A stretch of DNA of 64,000 bases from Planctomycetia bacterium (GCA_021413845.1 JAIOPP010000036.1:17797-81796), one strand, 5' to 3'. Positions 19,598 through 28,909 are shown, counted from the first letter of the stretch. Notes: generated from the sequence alone by a model not told the origin. Made by a program: numbers and translations.

Positions 19598-19640
19598 GCG
19601 CTCGAGAACGACGCGGCAGCGAAAGCTTGAGGAAGTCGCG

Positions 19641-20861
19641 ATGCTTACGGTTGCCGAAGCGTTGGAAGCGGTGCTCGCTCATGTCGCGATGGGGCCGCAG
19701 CGCCGCGTGCCGCTGGTTGAAGCGCTGGGACTAGTGTTGGCCGAAGACGTGGCGAGCGATATCGATTCGCCGCCCCACGATAAATCGGTCGTCGATGGCT
19801 ATGCGATTCGCTTCGACGACCTTGTCGAAGGGCGGACCGAACTGCGCGTGCTCGAGGAAGTAACGGCCGGCCAAGTGCCGACGTGGCCGCTCGCCGCCAG
19901 CCAAGCGACTCGCATCATGACGGGAGCCCCGATTCCGGAAGGGGCCGATACCGTGGCGATGGTCGAACGCTCGACGCTCGTGGCTGCCGACACGGTGCGA
20001 CTGGTGGATCCGAAGCTGACGCGCGGCCGCAATATCACGCGGCGCGGTTCGTCGATGCGCGTCGGCGATGTCGTGCTGCGGGCCGGCGCGACGATCCGAG
20101 CGAGCGAAATCGGCTTGCTGGCCGAAGTCGGCCGCGCGACGGTCGCCGTGGTCGCCGCTCCGCGCGTGGCGGTGCTTGCGACGGGGAACGAACTCGTCGC
20201 GCCGGACACTAAGCCTGGACCCAGCCAAATTCGCAACTCCAATGGTCCGATGTTGTGCGCGATGGTCGCCGCCGCCGGAGGCGTGCCCGTCGATCTCGGC
20301 GTCGGGCGCGATGATCGTGAAGAGCTGCGCCGCGCGATCTCGGCCGGCCTCGCGGCCGATATGTTGATTCTTTCGGGAGGTGTTTCCGCCGGGGTGTTGG
20401 ATTTGGTGCCGGGCGTGTTGGCCGAGCTCGCTGTGCGCGAGGTCTTTCATAAGGTGAGCGTGAAGCCGGGGAAGCCGATCTGGTTCGGACTTTTCGAGGT
20501 CGATGGTCGCGCGAAGCCGGTATTCGGCCTGCCGGGGAATCCGGTGAGCGGATTGGTTTGCTTCGAGTTGTTCGTCAAGCCGGCGTTGCGAAAGATCGAG
20601 GGCCGCGACATCGCTGCGCAGCGCACGCTCCGGGCTCGGCTTACGCAAGCGTTTCGGCATCAGGGGGAACGTCCGACTTATTGGCCGGCGGTTCGTAATT
20701 TGGTCGGCGCTGCGGAGGGCGTCGTCGAAGTCGCTCCGCTGCCTTGGCACGGCTCGGGAGATTTGCGTGGAGTCGTGCCGGCGGATTGTCTGGTCTGTTT
20801 TCCATCGGGCGATAAGCAGTATGCCGTGGGAGACGAAGTCGAAGTCCTGCCGCTCGACTAA
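19641..20861 (+). CDS. moeA: Molybdopterin molybdenumtransferase MoeA
   Basis: This 406-residue enzyme inserts molybdate into adenylylated molybdopterin to give molybdenum cofactor. Segments typical of MoeA are: VAEALEAVLAHV at the start, then DSPPHDKSVVDGYAIRFDD, RIMTGAPIPEGADTVAMVE, VAVLATGNELV, SNGPMLCAMV, LILSGGVSAG, VKPGKPIWFG and FGLPGNPVSGLVCFELFVKPAL. The ATG at 19641 fits the family; the longer open frame back to 19443 overlaps the previous gene in another frame. It stands between pabA and lnt in a plus-strand run. Confidence 0.94.
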   Translation: MLTVAEALEAVLAHVAMGPQRRVPLVEALGLVLAEDVASDIDSPPHDKSVVDGYAIRFDDLVEGRTELRVLEEVTAGQVPTWPLAASQATRIMTGAPIPEGADTVAMVERSTLVAADTVRLVDPKLTRGRNITRRGSSMRVGDVVLRAGATIRASEIGLLAEVGRATVAVVAAPRVAVLATGNELVAPDTKPGPSQIRNSNGPMLCAMVAAAGGVPVDLGVGRDDREELRRAISAGLAADMLILSGGVSAGVLDLVPGVLAELAVREVFHKVSVKPGKPIWFGLFEVDGRAKPVFGLPGNPVSGLVCFELFVKPALRKIEGRDIAAQRTLRARLTQAFRHQGERPTYWPAVRNLVGAAEGVVEVAPLPWHGSGDLRGVVPADCLVCFPSGDKQYAVGDEVEVLPLD

Positions 20862-20924
20862 GGGGCAAGCCTAGCGGGCTTTCGGCATTTACTCGCTGCG
20901 CGCGGCGTCGTACTCTTGCGGGCT

Positions 20925-22592
20925 ATGAAACCCGCCGCCAAAAAAGAGCCGACCGAAAGCGTTCGCGAGGACGTCGTGAAGCAGTCGCGCCTGGCGAAGC
21001 TCGCGTCGGATGAGACGTTACGCGTCAGCTTGCTCGGGGCGGTCTTGATGTGGGCCGCGCTTCCTCCGCTCGGCATCGGCGCACTGGGTTGGATCGCTCC
21101 GGTCCCTTGGCTTTGGCTGGCGCGGCAGCGCGAAATGTCCGGCCGACACCCTTATCGGGCGTTGTGGTTTTCGAGCCTCGTCTTCTGGCTTGCCGCGACG
21201 CATTGGCTCCGGCTTCCGCATTGGGCGACGAGCTTCGGCTGGGTGGCGCTTTCCGTTTATCTGGCTTGCTATACGCCGCTTGTCGTGGCGCTGGCGCGGG
21301 TAGCTGAGCGGCGATTGGGCGTCGGCATCGTTCTGAGTGCGCCGATCTTGTGGACTGCCTGCGATCAAGCGCGCGCGTATGTCTTCACCGGCTTCAGCAT
21401 GGCGAGCTTGTGCCATAGCCAGTATCGCTGGACGAGCATGATTCAAGCAGCGGATCTATGCGGCGAGTTCGGAGTGACGTTTCTCATGGTGCTCGTCGCG
21501 GCTGCGGTCGCGCGGGCCTTGCCGATGCGTGAGACGAAGGCCTCGTGGCACTGGCTCACGGTTGCCGTCGGTGTGATGGTATTGATGTTCGGCTATGGAG
21601 AATGGCGTCTCGGCGACGTCGCAGCGCGAACGAAGCCCGGCCCGAAGATTGCTCTGATCCAAGGTTCGATCGATACGGAATTCAAATACGATCCCGCGGC
21701 GCCGCCGAAAATTCACGAACACTACATGGACCTCTCGAAGCGGGCTGTGGCCGCGGAGCCCGACGTGCAATTGGTCGTTTGGCCGGAAACGATGTTTCCG
21801 TTTTCGACGTTGTCGTGGAGCGACGATGCGGAGCCGGGGCCCGACGATACTTGGCTGATGGAAGATGTGCGGAACGCCGGACCGATTTATCAAGAGTGGA
21901 TCGCCTCGACGGCGGAAACGCTCCGCAAGCCGCTCTTGATCGGCATCGATGCGACACGCTTCGTCAAAGGCCGTGCCATGCGCTGGAACGCGGCACTCTA
22001 TACCGATGCGCGTGGCAATGCCTTGGGACGGTACGACAAACGCCATCCCGTGCTGTTCGGCGAGTACACTCCGTTTGCGAAGACGCTGCCGTTTCTGTAT
22101 GCGCTGACGCCATTGACCGGCGGCATCGAAGAAGGGGAACGGGCCGAGGCGTTCGACCTCGCCGGGACGAAGCTTGTGCCGAGTATCTGCTATGAAACCG
22201 TGTTGGCGAGATTGATCCGACGGCAAGTCATCGAACTGCGCGAGCGAGGGATCGAGCCCGACGTGTTGGTGAATGTGACGAACGACGGTTGGTATTGGGG
22301 CACGAGCGAGCTCGACATGCACATGATCTTCGGCGTGTTTCGAGCCGTCGAGTCGCGGAAGCCGCTGGTCATCGCCGCGAATACCGGTTTTTCGGCCCAG
22401 ATCGATGCCGATGGCCGGATCGTCCGGCAAGGGCCTCGCCGGGAAGCGGGGTTCATCAACGCGGCGGTGCTGCTCGATTTGCGGAGAAGTCCCTATCTGG
22501 CCTGGGGAGACTGGCTAGCGAACGGCTGCCTGATTTGCCTGGGGCTGGTCAGCGCGGTCGCGCTTTATTACCGAGGTAAGAAAACGGTTTGA
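20925..22592 (+). CDS. lnt: Apolipoprotein N-acyltransferase
   Basis: This 555-residue inner-membrane enzyme adds the third acyl chain to the N-terminal Cys of lipoproteins. The N-terminal half has six or so membrane helices (from LGAVLMWAALPPLGIGALGW to LTVAVGVMVLMFGY). The C-terminal half is a nitrilase-like domain with IALIQGSIDTEFKYDP, the catalytic Glu in VVWPETMFPF, the Lys region RYDKRHPVLFGEYTPF and the catalytic Cys in VPSICYETVLARL, then a last helix. The ATG at 20925 is taken; a TTG nine bases earlier also exists. Its presence supports a Gram-negative-type lipoprotein pathway. It is the last gene of the fliN-pabA-moeA-lnt run. Confidence 0.93.
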   Translation: MKPAAKKEPTESVREDVVKQSRLAKLASDETLRVSLLGAVLMWAALPPLGIGALGWIAPVPWLWLARQREMSGRHPYRALWFSSLVFWLAATHWLRLPHWATSFGWVALSVYLACYTPLVVALARVAERRLGVGIVLSAPILWTACDQARAYVFTGFSMASLCHSQYRWTSMIQAADLCGEFGVTFLMVLVAAAVARALPMRETKASWHWLTVAVGVMVLMFGYGEWRLGDVAARTKPGPKIALIQGSIDTEFKYDPAAPPKIHEHYMDLSKRAVAAEPDVQLVVWPETMFPFSTLSWSDDAEPGPDDTWLMEDVRNAGPIYQEWIASTAETLRKPLLIGIDATRFVKGRAMRWNAALYTDARGNALGRYDKRHPVLFGEYTPFAKTLPFLYALTPLTGGIEEGERAEAFDLAGTKLVPSICYETVLARLIRRQVIELRERGIEPDVLVNVTNDGWYWGTSELDMHMIFGVFRAVESRKPLVIAANTGFSAQIDADGRIVRQGPRREAGFINAAVLLDLRRSPYLAWGDWLANGCLICLGLVSAVALYYRGKKTV

Positions 22593-22715
22593 GCGGCAAC
22601 ATACAGATTGAGGTCGGATCTTGCCGACAACTTAGGTAGCATCGCTCTAATCGCTCTATTTACCGCATCCTAAACGCCCTTCTTTCTCTAGCTTCGCGAT
22701 TTTCCCGTCGATTTG

Positions 22716-22745
22716 TTGACTTGGCTCCCTGGGCGAAGTTATACT
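22716..22745 (+). promoter_or_regulatory. Sigma-70-type promoter for the coiled-coil gene
   Basis: A -35 box TTGACT (22716-22721) and a -10 box TATACT (22740-22745), each five of six consensus bases, are separated by 18 bp. They lie about 200 bp upstream of the ATG at 22943 in the 350-bp gap after lnt. The long leader also contains an inverted repeat TCGTAGC/GCTACGA with a 10-base loop (22821-22844) that could be regulatory. No gene is seen in the gap. Confidence 0.6.
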
Positions 22746-22942
22746 CAATGGACTTATCTTGCGATCTATCTTGTTTGATAGTAGTTGTTTGAGTCGTGCC
22801 GCAAAGGACGAATTTGCGGGTCGTAGCTAAAATAACGGCTACGATAGATTTCCCGTCCGTCGACACCGTTCGACGCCGAGCAAACTTTTGCATATCGCGA
22901 TTTTTGCGCCGGTCCCTAAGTGCCTCGATCTGAGGATTTCCC

Positions 22943-23821
22943 ATGAATTTGTTCGGTAAGATTCTCGTCGCGCTCAACTTAGTGATGAGTCTCGTCTTTA
23001 TGGGATTCGCCGTTGCGGTCTATTCGACGCACCAGAATTGGCGCGAGGTCGTGCAGCGCGATCCGGCCGTCGCGACTCCTTCGCAACCGAAGGGGTTGAT
23101 CTTCCAAGTCGAAGAGGCGCTGACCAAAAACTTAGCGTTGAACGAGCGGATCAAAGCGCTGACGAGCGAGATCGCGCAAGAACGTAAGTTGCGCGACAAT
23201 CGCCTCGCGCTCTTGGAAACCGAAAAAGAAAAACTCAAGACGGAAGTCGCCGGGAAAACCGCGGAGATCGTCACGATCACCGAAGACAAGACGAAGACGA
23301 CAGCCGCGATCGAAGCGTTGACGGCCGAAGTTGCTAAGAAGACCGCCGACAACGACGTGCTTGCGAAAGCGGTCGACGACGCGAAGTTCCAAGCCGAGAA
23401 CTTCTATAAAGACGTCCTCGTACGCACGGACGAACTCGCCAAGCTCGGCGCCGAAATCGCGAAGGTGAAGAACCAAACGAAAGACGTCGTCGGCGAGAAC
23501 ACCCGGCTGAAGACCGTGCTGACGGCCTACCATATCGACCCGAACGCTCCGATCGCGAACACGCCGCCGAAGGTAGACGGCTATGTGAAAGCCGCGACGA
23601 CCGATGGCCTGGTGGAGATCTCGCTCGGTTCGGACGACGGCCTGTCGCGCGGCCACACGCTTGAAGTTTATCGACCCGGCCCGACGGCCGGTGCGACGAA
23701 GTATCTCGGACGGATCGAGATTTTGCAGACCAAGGCCGACGTCTCCGTCGGGAAGGTCATTCCTCAGTTCCGCCGTGGCAATATCGAGAAAGACGACCGT
23801 GTCGCAACCCGATTTAATTAA
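22943..23821 (+). CDS. Membrane-anchored coiled-coil protein of unknown function
   Basis: This 292-residue protein has one N-terminal transmembrane segment (FGKILVALNLVMSLVFMGFAVAVY). A long charged coiled coil follows (about residues 50-195), rich in Glu/Lys/Ala heptads such as LLETEKEKLKTEVAGKTAEI. A compact C-terminal domain ends it (DGLVEISLGSDDGLSRGHTLEVYR, then KADVSVGKVI and RGNIEKDDRVATRF). That last part resembles small beta-barrel modules that end many planctomycete coiled-coil proteins. The pattern suggests an envelope-spanning structural protein, facing the periplasm if the N-terminal helix is a signal anchor. It overlaps the next gene by 23 bases, so the two are probably one operon served by the promoter at 22716. 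Confidence 0.75.
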   Translation: MNLFGKILVALNLVMSLVFMGFAVAVYSTHQNWREVVQRDPAVATPSQPKGLIFQVEEALTKNLALNERIKALTSEIAQERKLRDNRLALLETEKEKLKTEVAGKTAEIVTITEDKTKTTAAIEALTAEVAKKTADNDVLAKAVDDAKFQAENFYKDVLVRTDELAKLGAEIAKVKNQTKDVVGENTRLKTVLTAYHIDPNAPIANTPPKVDGYVKAATTDGLVEISLGSDDGLSRGHTLEVYRPGPTAGATKYLGRIEILQTKADVSVGKVIPQFRRGNIEKDDRVATRFN

Positions 23822-24425
23822 CGCCGGCGGCATCTACGAAGATAAGCCGCGAAGCAACATCTACACCGCTCTGCTAGGCATCGCGTTCTTGTCGCTGTGC
23901 GTAGCCTCGACGTTGTTGTCGTTAGAATTGCAACACTACGACTACGACTACAAGGCCGAGCAAGCGAAGAAAGTCACCGTACCGACGGTCGCGCCTTCGA
24001 AGGTCGTTGCAGCTCCGGTGGAAGCCGAAGCGACTCCGGAAGCGACGCCAACGGCCACGCCGACCGCTACACCGTCGGGCACGGCGCCGATGGATCCTGA
24101 CGCCGTACCGGCCACGCCGGCCGCGACACCTACCGCTACTGCGGCTGCTCCGACCGCCACCCCCTCGGCGACCCCAGCGGCCATGCCTGCGGCGACCCCT
24201 GCCGCTACGCCCGCGTCCACACCGGCCGCGACTCCTGCGGCCACGCCCGCGGCTACCCCGGCTGCGACGCCGGCCGCAACTCCCGCTGCCACGCCGGCGG
24301 CGACCCCTGCGGCAACTCCGGCCGCCACCCCTGCGGCAACGCCCGCTGCAACTCCTGCGGCCACGCCCGCCGCGACTCCGACTGCCACCCCGACCGCAAC
24401 TCCCACTGCGACTCCTACGACGTAG
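23799..24425 (+). CDS. Membrane protein with long Ala-Thr-Pro low-complexity tail
   Basis: A GTG at 23799 gives MSQPDLINAGGIYEDKPRSN, then one transmembrane helix (IYTALLGIAFLSLCVASTLLSL) and a short Tyr/Asp-rich stretch (HYDYDYKAEQ). From about residue 65 to the end of this 208-residue protein the sequence is almost entirely Ala-Thr-Pro repeats (ATP/AATP units). It overlaps the coiled-coil gene by 23 bases. Such tails are usually extended and often glycosylated or embedded in the envelope; here that is inference. The start is not certain because no other start codon fits before the helix. Confidence 0.65.
   Translation: MSQPDLINAGGIYEDKPRSNIYTALLGIAFLSLCVASTLLSLELQHYDYDYKAEQAKKVTVPTVAPSKVVAAPVEAEATPEATPTATPTATPSGTAPMDPDAVPATPAATPTATAAAPTATPSATPAAMPAATPAATPASTPAATPAATPAATPAATPAATPAATPAATPAATPAATPAATPAATPAATPAATPTATPTATPTATPTT
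24041..24422 (+). repeat. In-frame ACTCCTGCGGCC-like short tandem repeat encoding (P)AAT
   Basis: About 380 bp consist of imperfect 12-base units reading Ala-Ala-Thr-Pro, degenerate at third positions (gcgact/gcaact/gccacg). The varied codons show that the amino-acid pattern, not just the DNA repeat, has been kept. Confidence 0.8.
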
Positions 24426-24513
24426 TTTCGCAGGTTGCAATTAGGGACGGACGACGAGATGCATCGCGCAGCTGTTGAAGCCCGACGGCTTCGTCAGCGC
24501 GTGGCTCCCTTCG

Positions 24514-25413
24514 CTATTCTTCCGCGAAGTAGTCGGCATCGATCCGCTTGATCGTGCGTGTCGATTGCGGCGCGACGCCGACATCGTGTTCGATCATGAG
24601 CTCGGCGAGCAAGCCGCCGTCGATCAGCACGATCTTGGCCTCGAGCGACGTCGCGTACCGGATCGCGTCGCCGGTGAACGACGAGGTGGTAATGAAGACT
24701 CCCTTCTTGGAGCGATTGCCGGCCAGCGCGCCCATGAACTTCTGAATCTCGGGGCGCCCTACGGTTCCTTCCCAGCGTTTGGCTTGGATATAAATCAAGT
24801 CGAGCCCGAGCTTGTCTTCCTTGATGATCCCATCGATGCCGCCGTCGCCGCTCTTACCGAGGGCGCGACCGGCGTCTTGAAAGGAACCGCCGTAGCCCAT
24901 TTTCAGTAGCAAATCGACGACAAGACGTTCGAAGAAGCCGGGAGTGCTTTGCGCTATCTGATCGAGTAATTCGCGGGCGAGATCATTTTCGAGTTCTTCG
25001 AACGCGCTATCGATTCGTTCTTCAGGCGTGAGGTTTCCCTGCTCGGCTTTGCTCGACGATGTCTTCCCTGGAGTCGAATTCCAGTTTTCCTTAAAGCCCG
25101 GAATTTTGGTCAAATCCGCTATCGTTAGCGCTCGAGGCTTCGTTGCGAGAAACGCTTTTCCCTTCGGAGTGAGCTTCATCAGACCGTGCTGCGGGTAGTT
25201 CACCAACTCCGCCATCTTTAGATAAGTACGAGTCCAACCGACGCGATGCGCGATGACGCGTTGACCGGATGGAAAACGGAGCCGGCGCTCCGATTCCGAA
25301 AGGCCCACATGATTTTCAATATAGTCGACCGCTTCCTTAAGCGAATGCGCTTGTTCGTCTTTGAGGAACTCCAGCAACGGCAGGAGCAAGGCTTGATACG
25401 TCGGAATCGGCAT
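24514..25413 (-). CDS. Mrr-like type IV restriction endonuclease
   Basis: This 299-residue protein has an N-terminal Mrr winged-helix domain (about residues 1-88: YQALLLPLLEFLKDEQAHSL, RVGWTRTYLKMAELV). After a linker comes a PD-(D/E)xK nuclease domain of the Mrr_cat type (about 165-290). Catalytic elements are FFERLVVDLLLKMGYGG, GKSGDGGIDGII (metal-binding Asp) and LIYIQAKRWEGTVGRPEI, where Q-x-K replaces E-x-K as in genuine Mrr proteins, followed by KKGVFITTSSFTGDA. By family it would cleave modified (methylated) DNA. No methyltransferase lies nearby, which fits a type IV enzyme. It is alone on its strand here. Confidence 0.92.
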   Translation of the reverse strand: MPIPTYQALLLPLLEFLKDEQAHSLKEAVDYIENHVGLSESERRLRFPSGQRVIAHRVGWTRTYLKMAELVNYPQHGLMKLTPKGKAFLATKPRALTIADLTKIPGFKENWNSTPGKTSSSKAEQGNLTPEERIDSAFEELENDLARELLDQIAQSTPGFFERLVVDLLLKMGYGGSFQDAGRALGKSGDGGIDGIIKEDKLGLDLIYIQAKRWEGTVGRPEIQKFMGALAGNRSKKGVFITTSSFTGDAIRYATSLEAKIVLIDGGLLAELMIEHDVGVAPQSTRTIKRIDADYFAEE

Positions 25414-25510
25414 AGGGTGGGCTCATCCGAAGCGGAAGGCGAGTGGGATGCGCCAATGTAACGAGCTGGAGCCTGGGCCGCACGTGAGTTAATTCAAACT
25501 GCCCTGATGC

Positions 25511-25550
25511 AACGAAAAACGGCGGGCCGGTTCTTGCGAACCGGCCCGCC
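25511..25550 (-). terminator. Rho-independent terminator of the YTV-protein gene
   Basis: A 13-bp perfect stem (GGCGGGCCGGTTC at 25521-25533 with 25538-25550) and a 4-base loop is followed on the minus strand by GTTTTTCG. It sits about 60 bp after the stop of the YTV gene. Confidence 0.85.
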
Positions 25551-25612
25551 GCCGCTTTTCCAGATCGATCTTCCGACTTACGATCCTCGGGGGAGAATCG
25601 TTACTTCCAGAG

Positions 25613-27820
25613 TTACTCCGCTCCGCACGTGTCGCAGCAATTCGGCACCGGGCAGCAAACCGTGACCGGAACTTGTTTGCAGACGACTCGCGGGCAGCAG
25701 CGCGTCACCGTGTACGAGACTTGCTTCGGCACGCAACGCTTGACCATGATGGTCTTCGTCGCATGGACCGGCTTGCAGACCGTATACGGAACTTGCTTGC
25801 AGACCTTCTCGCTGAGCATTTGGCAAGTCGTGTAGGGCACTTGCTTCGTGCAGCATTGCTTTTCCATCCGGCAGGTCGTGTAGCAGACCGTCTTGCAGCG
25901 TTGTTCGGTCGTCATGTGGCAGACCGTGTAGTTGCAAGTCCGAACGCGTTGCTCCGGCACCATCTTGCAGGTGGTGTAGCACACGTTCTTCACGCGTTGC
26001 TCCGGCACCATGCGGCAGACCGTATAGTTGCAGGTACGCATCCGTTGTTCCGGCACCATGCGGCAGGTCGTATAGGTGCAGGTCTTCGTCCGTTGTTCCG
26101 GCACCATGCGACAGGTCGTGTAGGTGCAGGTCTTCACACGTTGCTCCGGCACCATCCGGCAGGTCGTGTACGAGCATTGCTTGGTCCGTTGCTCGGCAAC
26201 CATGCGGCAGGTCGTATAGCAGCAGGTCTTCGTCCGTTGCTCGGCAACCATCTTGCAGACCTTGTAGGTGCAGGTCTTCACGCGTTGCTCCGACACCATC
26301 TTGCAGACGGTGTACGAGCATTGCTTCACGCGTTGCTCGGGCACCATGCGGCAGGTCGTGTAGGTGCAAGTCTTCGTCCGTTGTTCCGGCACCATCTTGC
26401 AGACGGTGTAGGGGATGCGCTTCTCGCGGCATTCCTTGACCATCGTGCAAACCTTGTAGGTGCAGGTCTTCACGCATTGCTCCGGCACCATCTTGCAGAC
26501 GGTGTAGGAGCATTGCTTCACGCAATTCTCGCGAACGTAGCGGACGCACGTGATTTGCTTCTCACGCGTTTCCGGAATCCAAACTTTCTTGCAGCAGCGA
26601 ACCGGCGGGCACTGCACTTGGCACTTGCGAACGCAGCCCGGCTTGTAGACGCAGCGGCAGCAGCAAGGATCCCAAACCCAGCAGCCCGGGTCTTGGACGC
26701 ACTTGGTAACGACCGGGCCCGGCTTTTCGCAGACCTGAGTTTCCCAGCGGCCGCAGCAGACCTGAACCGTCTTGGTTTCATGAACCGGCTTGCAAACGGT
26801 GTAGCAGATGTTCTTCGTGCGGGTCTCCATCACCGGCTTGCAGACCGTATAGCAAATGTTCTTCGTGCGAGTTTCCCAGACCGGCTTGCAGACCGTGTAG
26901 TGGCAAACTTTTTCGTGCGTCTCATAGACCGGCTTGCAGACCGTATAGCAAATGTCTTTCGAGTGGGTCTCGTAGACCGGCTTGCAAACGGTGTAGCAGA
27001 TGTTCTTGGTATGGGTCTCATAGACCGGCTTGCAGACCGTGTAGCAGATGTCTTTGGAACGGGTCTCCCACACCGGCTTGCAGACGGTGTAGCAGATGTT
27101 CTTGGTGTGGGTCTCGTAGACCGGTTTGCAAACGGTATAGCAAATGTTCTTGGTATGGGTCTCGTAGACCGGTTTGCAAACGGTGTAGCAGATGTTCTTG
27201 GTGTGGGTCTCATAGACCGGCTTGCAGACCGTGTAGCAAATGTTCTTCGTGTGCGTCTGATAGACCGGCTTGCAGACGGTGTAGCAGATGTTGCGCGTGC
27301 GTGTTTCGTAGATCGGCTTGCAAACGGTGTAGCAGATCTGACGCGTGTGCGTTTGGTACACCGGCTTGCAGACCGTGTAGCAGACTTGGCGCGACTTCGT
27401 TTCATAGACCGGTTTGCAGACCGTGTAGGTGATCTGCTTTTGGCAGGTCTGGTAGATCGGCTTGCAGATCGTGTAGTTCACCGTTCGGTAGTGGGTCTCA
27501 TACACCGGCTTGCACACCGTGTACTCGCAGTTCCGATAGCAAACTTCTTTGACGTAGCTCACGCAGTTGATCGTCTTCGGCTCGCAAACCGTTTCATAGA
27601 CGGTCTTGCAGCAGGTGTACTGCCGCTGGTCGTAGACGACTTCTTTGCAAGTCTTCATGACCGTGTGGCACTGCTTCTTGCAACCGGCGTACTCCACCGG
27701 ATCGCAACTTGCCGTGCAGGATTTGTACCGTGCCGCGCCACATAGGCCGGCCTCGGCTTTCCCGACGCTCAGCGCCGTTAATACGGCAATGAGGATCGGA
27801 ATTCCCCGAATCGCTTTCAT
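25613..27820 (-). CDS. Cysteine-rich YTV-repeat cell-wall protein
   Basis: This protein has about 735 residues. A signal peptide (MKAIRGIPILIAVLTALSVG, then KAEA) is followed by some forty 16-residue repeats. The first block uses units like CYTVCKPVYETHTKNI, the second units like CTYTTCRMVPEQRVKT. Between them is a Cys/Pro-rich linker (CCCRCVYKPGC). The tyrosine-threonine-valine-cysteine repeats match the YTV proteins described for Rhodopirellula/Pirellula, found in the detergent-insoluble, probably disulfide-linked cell wall. The ATG at 27820 is chosen because it begins the signal peptide and follows a GGGGAG ribosome site. The very high Cys content implies extensive oxidation after export. 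Confidence 0.92.
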   Translation of the reverse strand: MKAIRGIPILIAVLTALSVGKAEAGLCGAARYKSCTASCDPVEYAGCKKQCHTVMKTCKEVVYDQRQYTCCKTVYETVCEPKTINCVSYVKEVCYRNCEYTVCKPVYETHYRTVNYTICKPIYQTCQKQITYTVCKPVYETKSRQVCYTVCKPVYQTHTRQICYTVCKPIYETRTRNICYTVCKPVYQTHTKNICYTVCKPVYETHTKNICYTVCKPVYETHTKNICYTVCKPVYETHTKNICYTVCKPVWETRSKDICYTVCKPVYETHTKNICYTVCKPVYETHSKDICYTVCKPVYETHEKVCHYTVCKPVWETRTKNICYTVCKPVMETRTKNICYTVCKPVHETKTVQVCCGRWETQVCEKPGPVVTKCVQDPGCWVWDPCCCRCVYKPGCVRKCQVQCPPVRCCKKVWIPETREKQITCVRYVRENCVKQCSYTVCKMVPEQCVKTCTYKVCTMVKECREKRIPYTVCKMVPEQRTKTCTYTTCRMVPEQRVKQCSYTVCKMVSEQRVKTCTYKVCKMVAEQRTKTCCYTTCRMVAEQRTKQCSYTTCRMVPEQRVKTCTYTTCRMVPEQRTKTCTYTTCRMVPEQRMRTCNYTVCRMVPEQRVKNVCYTTCKMVPEQRVRTCNYTVCHMTTEQRCKTVCYTTCRMEKQCCTKQVPYTTCQMLSEKVCKQVPYTVCKPVHATKTIMVKRCVPKQVSYTVTRCCPRVVCKQVPVTVCCPVPNCCDTCGAE
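25855..27560. repeat. Array of 48-bp in-frame repeats within the YTV gene
   Basis: Two families of 48-bp units (the CKPVYETH type at about 26760-27530 and the CRMVPEQR type at about 25870-26520) lie head to tail. Neighbouring units differ mostly at synonymous sites. The order of variants suggests repeated duplication of units. The repeats also keep an opposite-strand frame open. Confidence 0.85.
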
Positions 27821-28465
27821 TGTTGGTGTCTCCCCGAAAAACATCGATCGATTGGAAAAGTCTGGAACGGCGATCTGGTTCGCCATAGCAATCTTCGTCC
27901 CTCACAGACTTCGTGCGTTAGCTGATTTGCCTAGGCAATACTGCCTTTGCACGTCAACTATAGGAGCCAGTTAACGTATGCTCTCAATATTTCGACAATG
28001 CCGGCAGCGGAAGCATAGGTCCGGGTGGAATCGGCGGAGAAGCACGGTCGTCGGTGTTCTAAGGAGAAGGCCCGTAACGCCGATTGCGTCGGCTACGAAG
28101 AGCGCAGGCGACGAGTTGCTTACCCGCGAAACGATATGAGCAGCGGCTCATCGACGGTCCGGATCGAAGTGAACGATCGTCCGGATCGTGCCGGTTATGC
28201 GGCCGTGAAGCGGCATTCGAGCGGTTTACTTGCGGCTCACTGGCCTGCGAAAAACCGTATTCACTCTGCGCCCCGCCATTTTTTTTGACCGACCGTTTAT
28301 CTCAACCTAGGTATCTAAGACGAGTTTACCGATCCGTCGTTCGGGGTACTTCGAGACCGACGAGACGATTGTGGTAACTCGCCGAGATTTGGTTCGCACC
28401 ATGTTTCGCATCCGATGATTCCGTTGCAAAACTTTTCGAGTACTTTATCTAAAGGAAGCCGCTCT
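27821..28465. other. 645-bp divergent region between the YTV and pseudopilin genes
   Basis: No gene is supported. The few open frames are short, rich in Arg/Ser and lack start context. The region must hold the promoters of both flanking genes; a TTGACG-like hexamer exists on the minus strand near 27951-27956, without a good -10 partner. Confidence 0.35.
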
Positions 28466-28909
28466 ATGTCGAAGGCAAAGAAGCAAGGGTTTACGCTGGT
28501 CGAAGTTCTGATCGTCGTCGTGATCATGGCCATTTTGGCCGCGACGATCATTCCGCAATTCTCGGACAGCACCAAAGACGCGAAGAACAACACCAGCAAG
28601 TTCAATCTGCACACGATCCGTTCGCAGATCGAATTGTATAAATCGCAACACGACGGCAAGGTTCCGGCCGCGTTGAGCGATCTCACCGTGAAGACCAACA
28701 CTGCCGGCACCATCGGCACGACGACTGCGTTCCCGTACGGTCCGTACTTGAGCACCCTGCCGGCCAACCCATTTACGGGCAGCAACACGGTTGCGGTCGC
28801 CGCCACGAATCCTCCGACTGCCGCCACCGGTTCGACTACGGCCGGTTGGCTCTACCACGCTGCTTCGGGTAGCGTGTACATCGACAACACTGATTTGCTC
28901 ACGCAATAA
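28466..28909 (+). CDS. Type II secretion / type IV pilus major-pseudopilin-like protein (GspG type)
   Basis: This 147-residue protein starts MSKAKKQG, followed by FTLVEVLIVVVIMAILAATI: the class III cleavage site with Phe at +1 and Glu at +5, then the hydrophobic helix. The following helix (SKFNLHTIRSQIELYKSQHD, then GKVPAAL) and the short body with NPFTGSN are typical of GspG-like pseudopilins, including the GspG calcium-loop area. The ATG at 28466 is preceded by AAAGGAAG. It stands alone, with a terminator right behind it, so it probably makes an abundant single subunit that uses secretion or pilus machinery encoded elsewhere. Confidence 0.9.
   Translation: MSKAKKQGFTLVEVLIVVVIMAILAATIIPQFSDSTKDAKNNTSKFNLHTIRSQIELYKSQHDGKVPAALSDLTVKTNTAGTIGTTTAFPYGPYLSTLPANPFTGSNTVAVAATNPPTAATGSTTAGWLYHAASGSVYIDNTDLLTQ

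Noticed and set aside
25673..27745. 690-residue open frame antisense to the YTV gene
   Set aside because: It is kept open by the 48-bp repeats of the sense gene; the sense frame has a signal peptide, ribosome site, Cys pattern and terminator.
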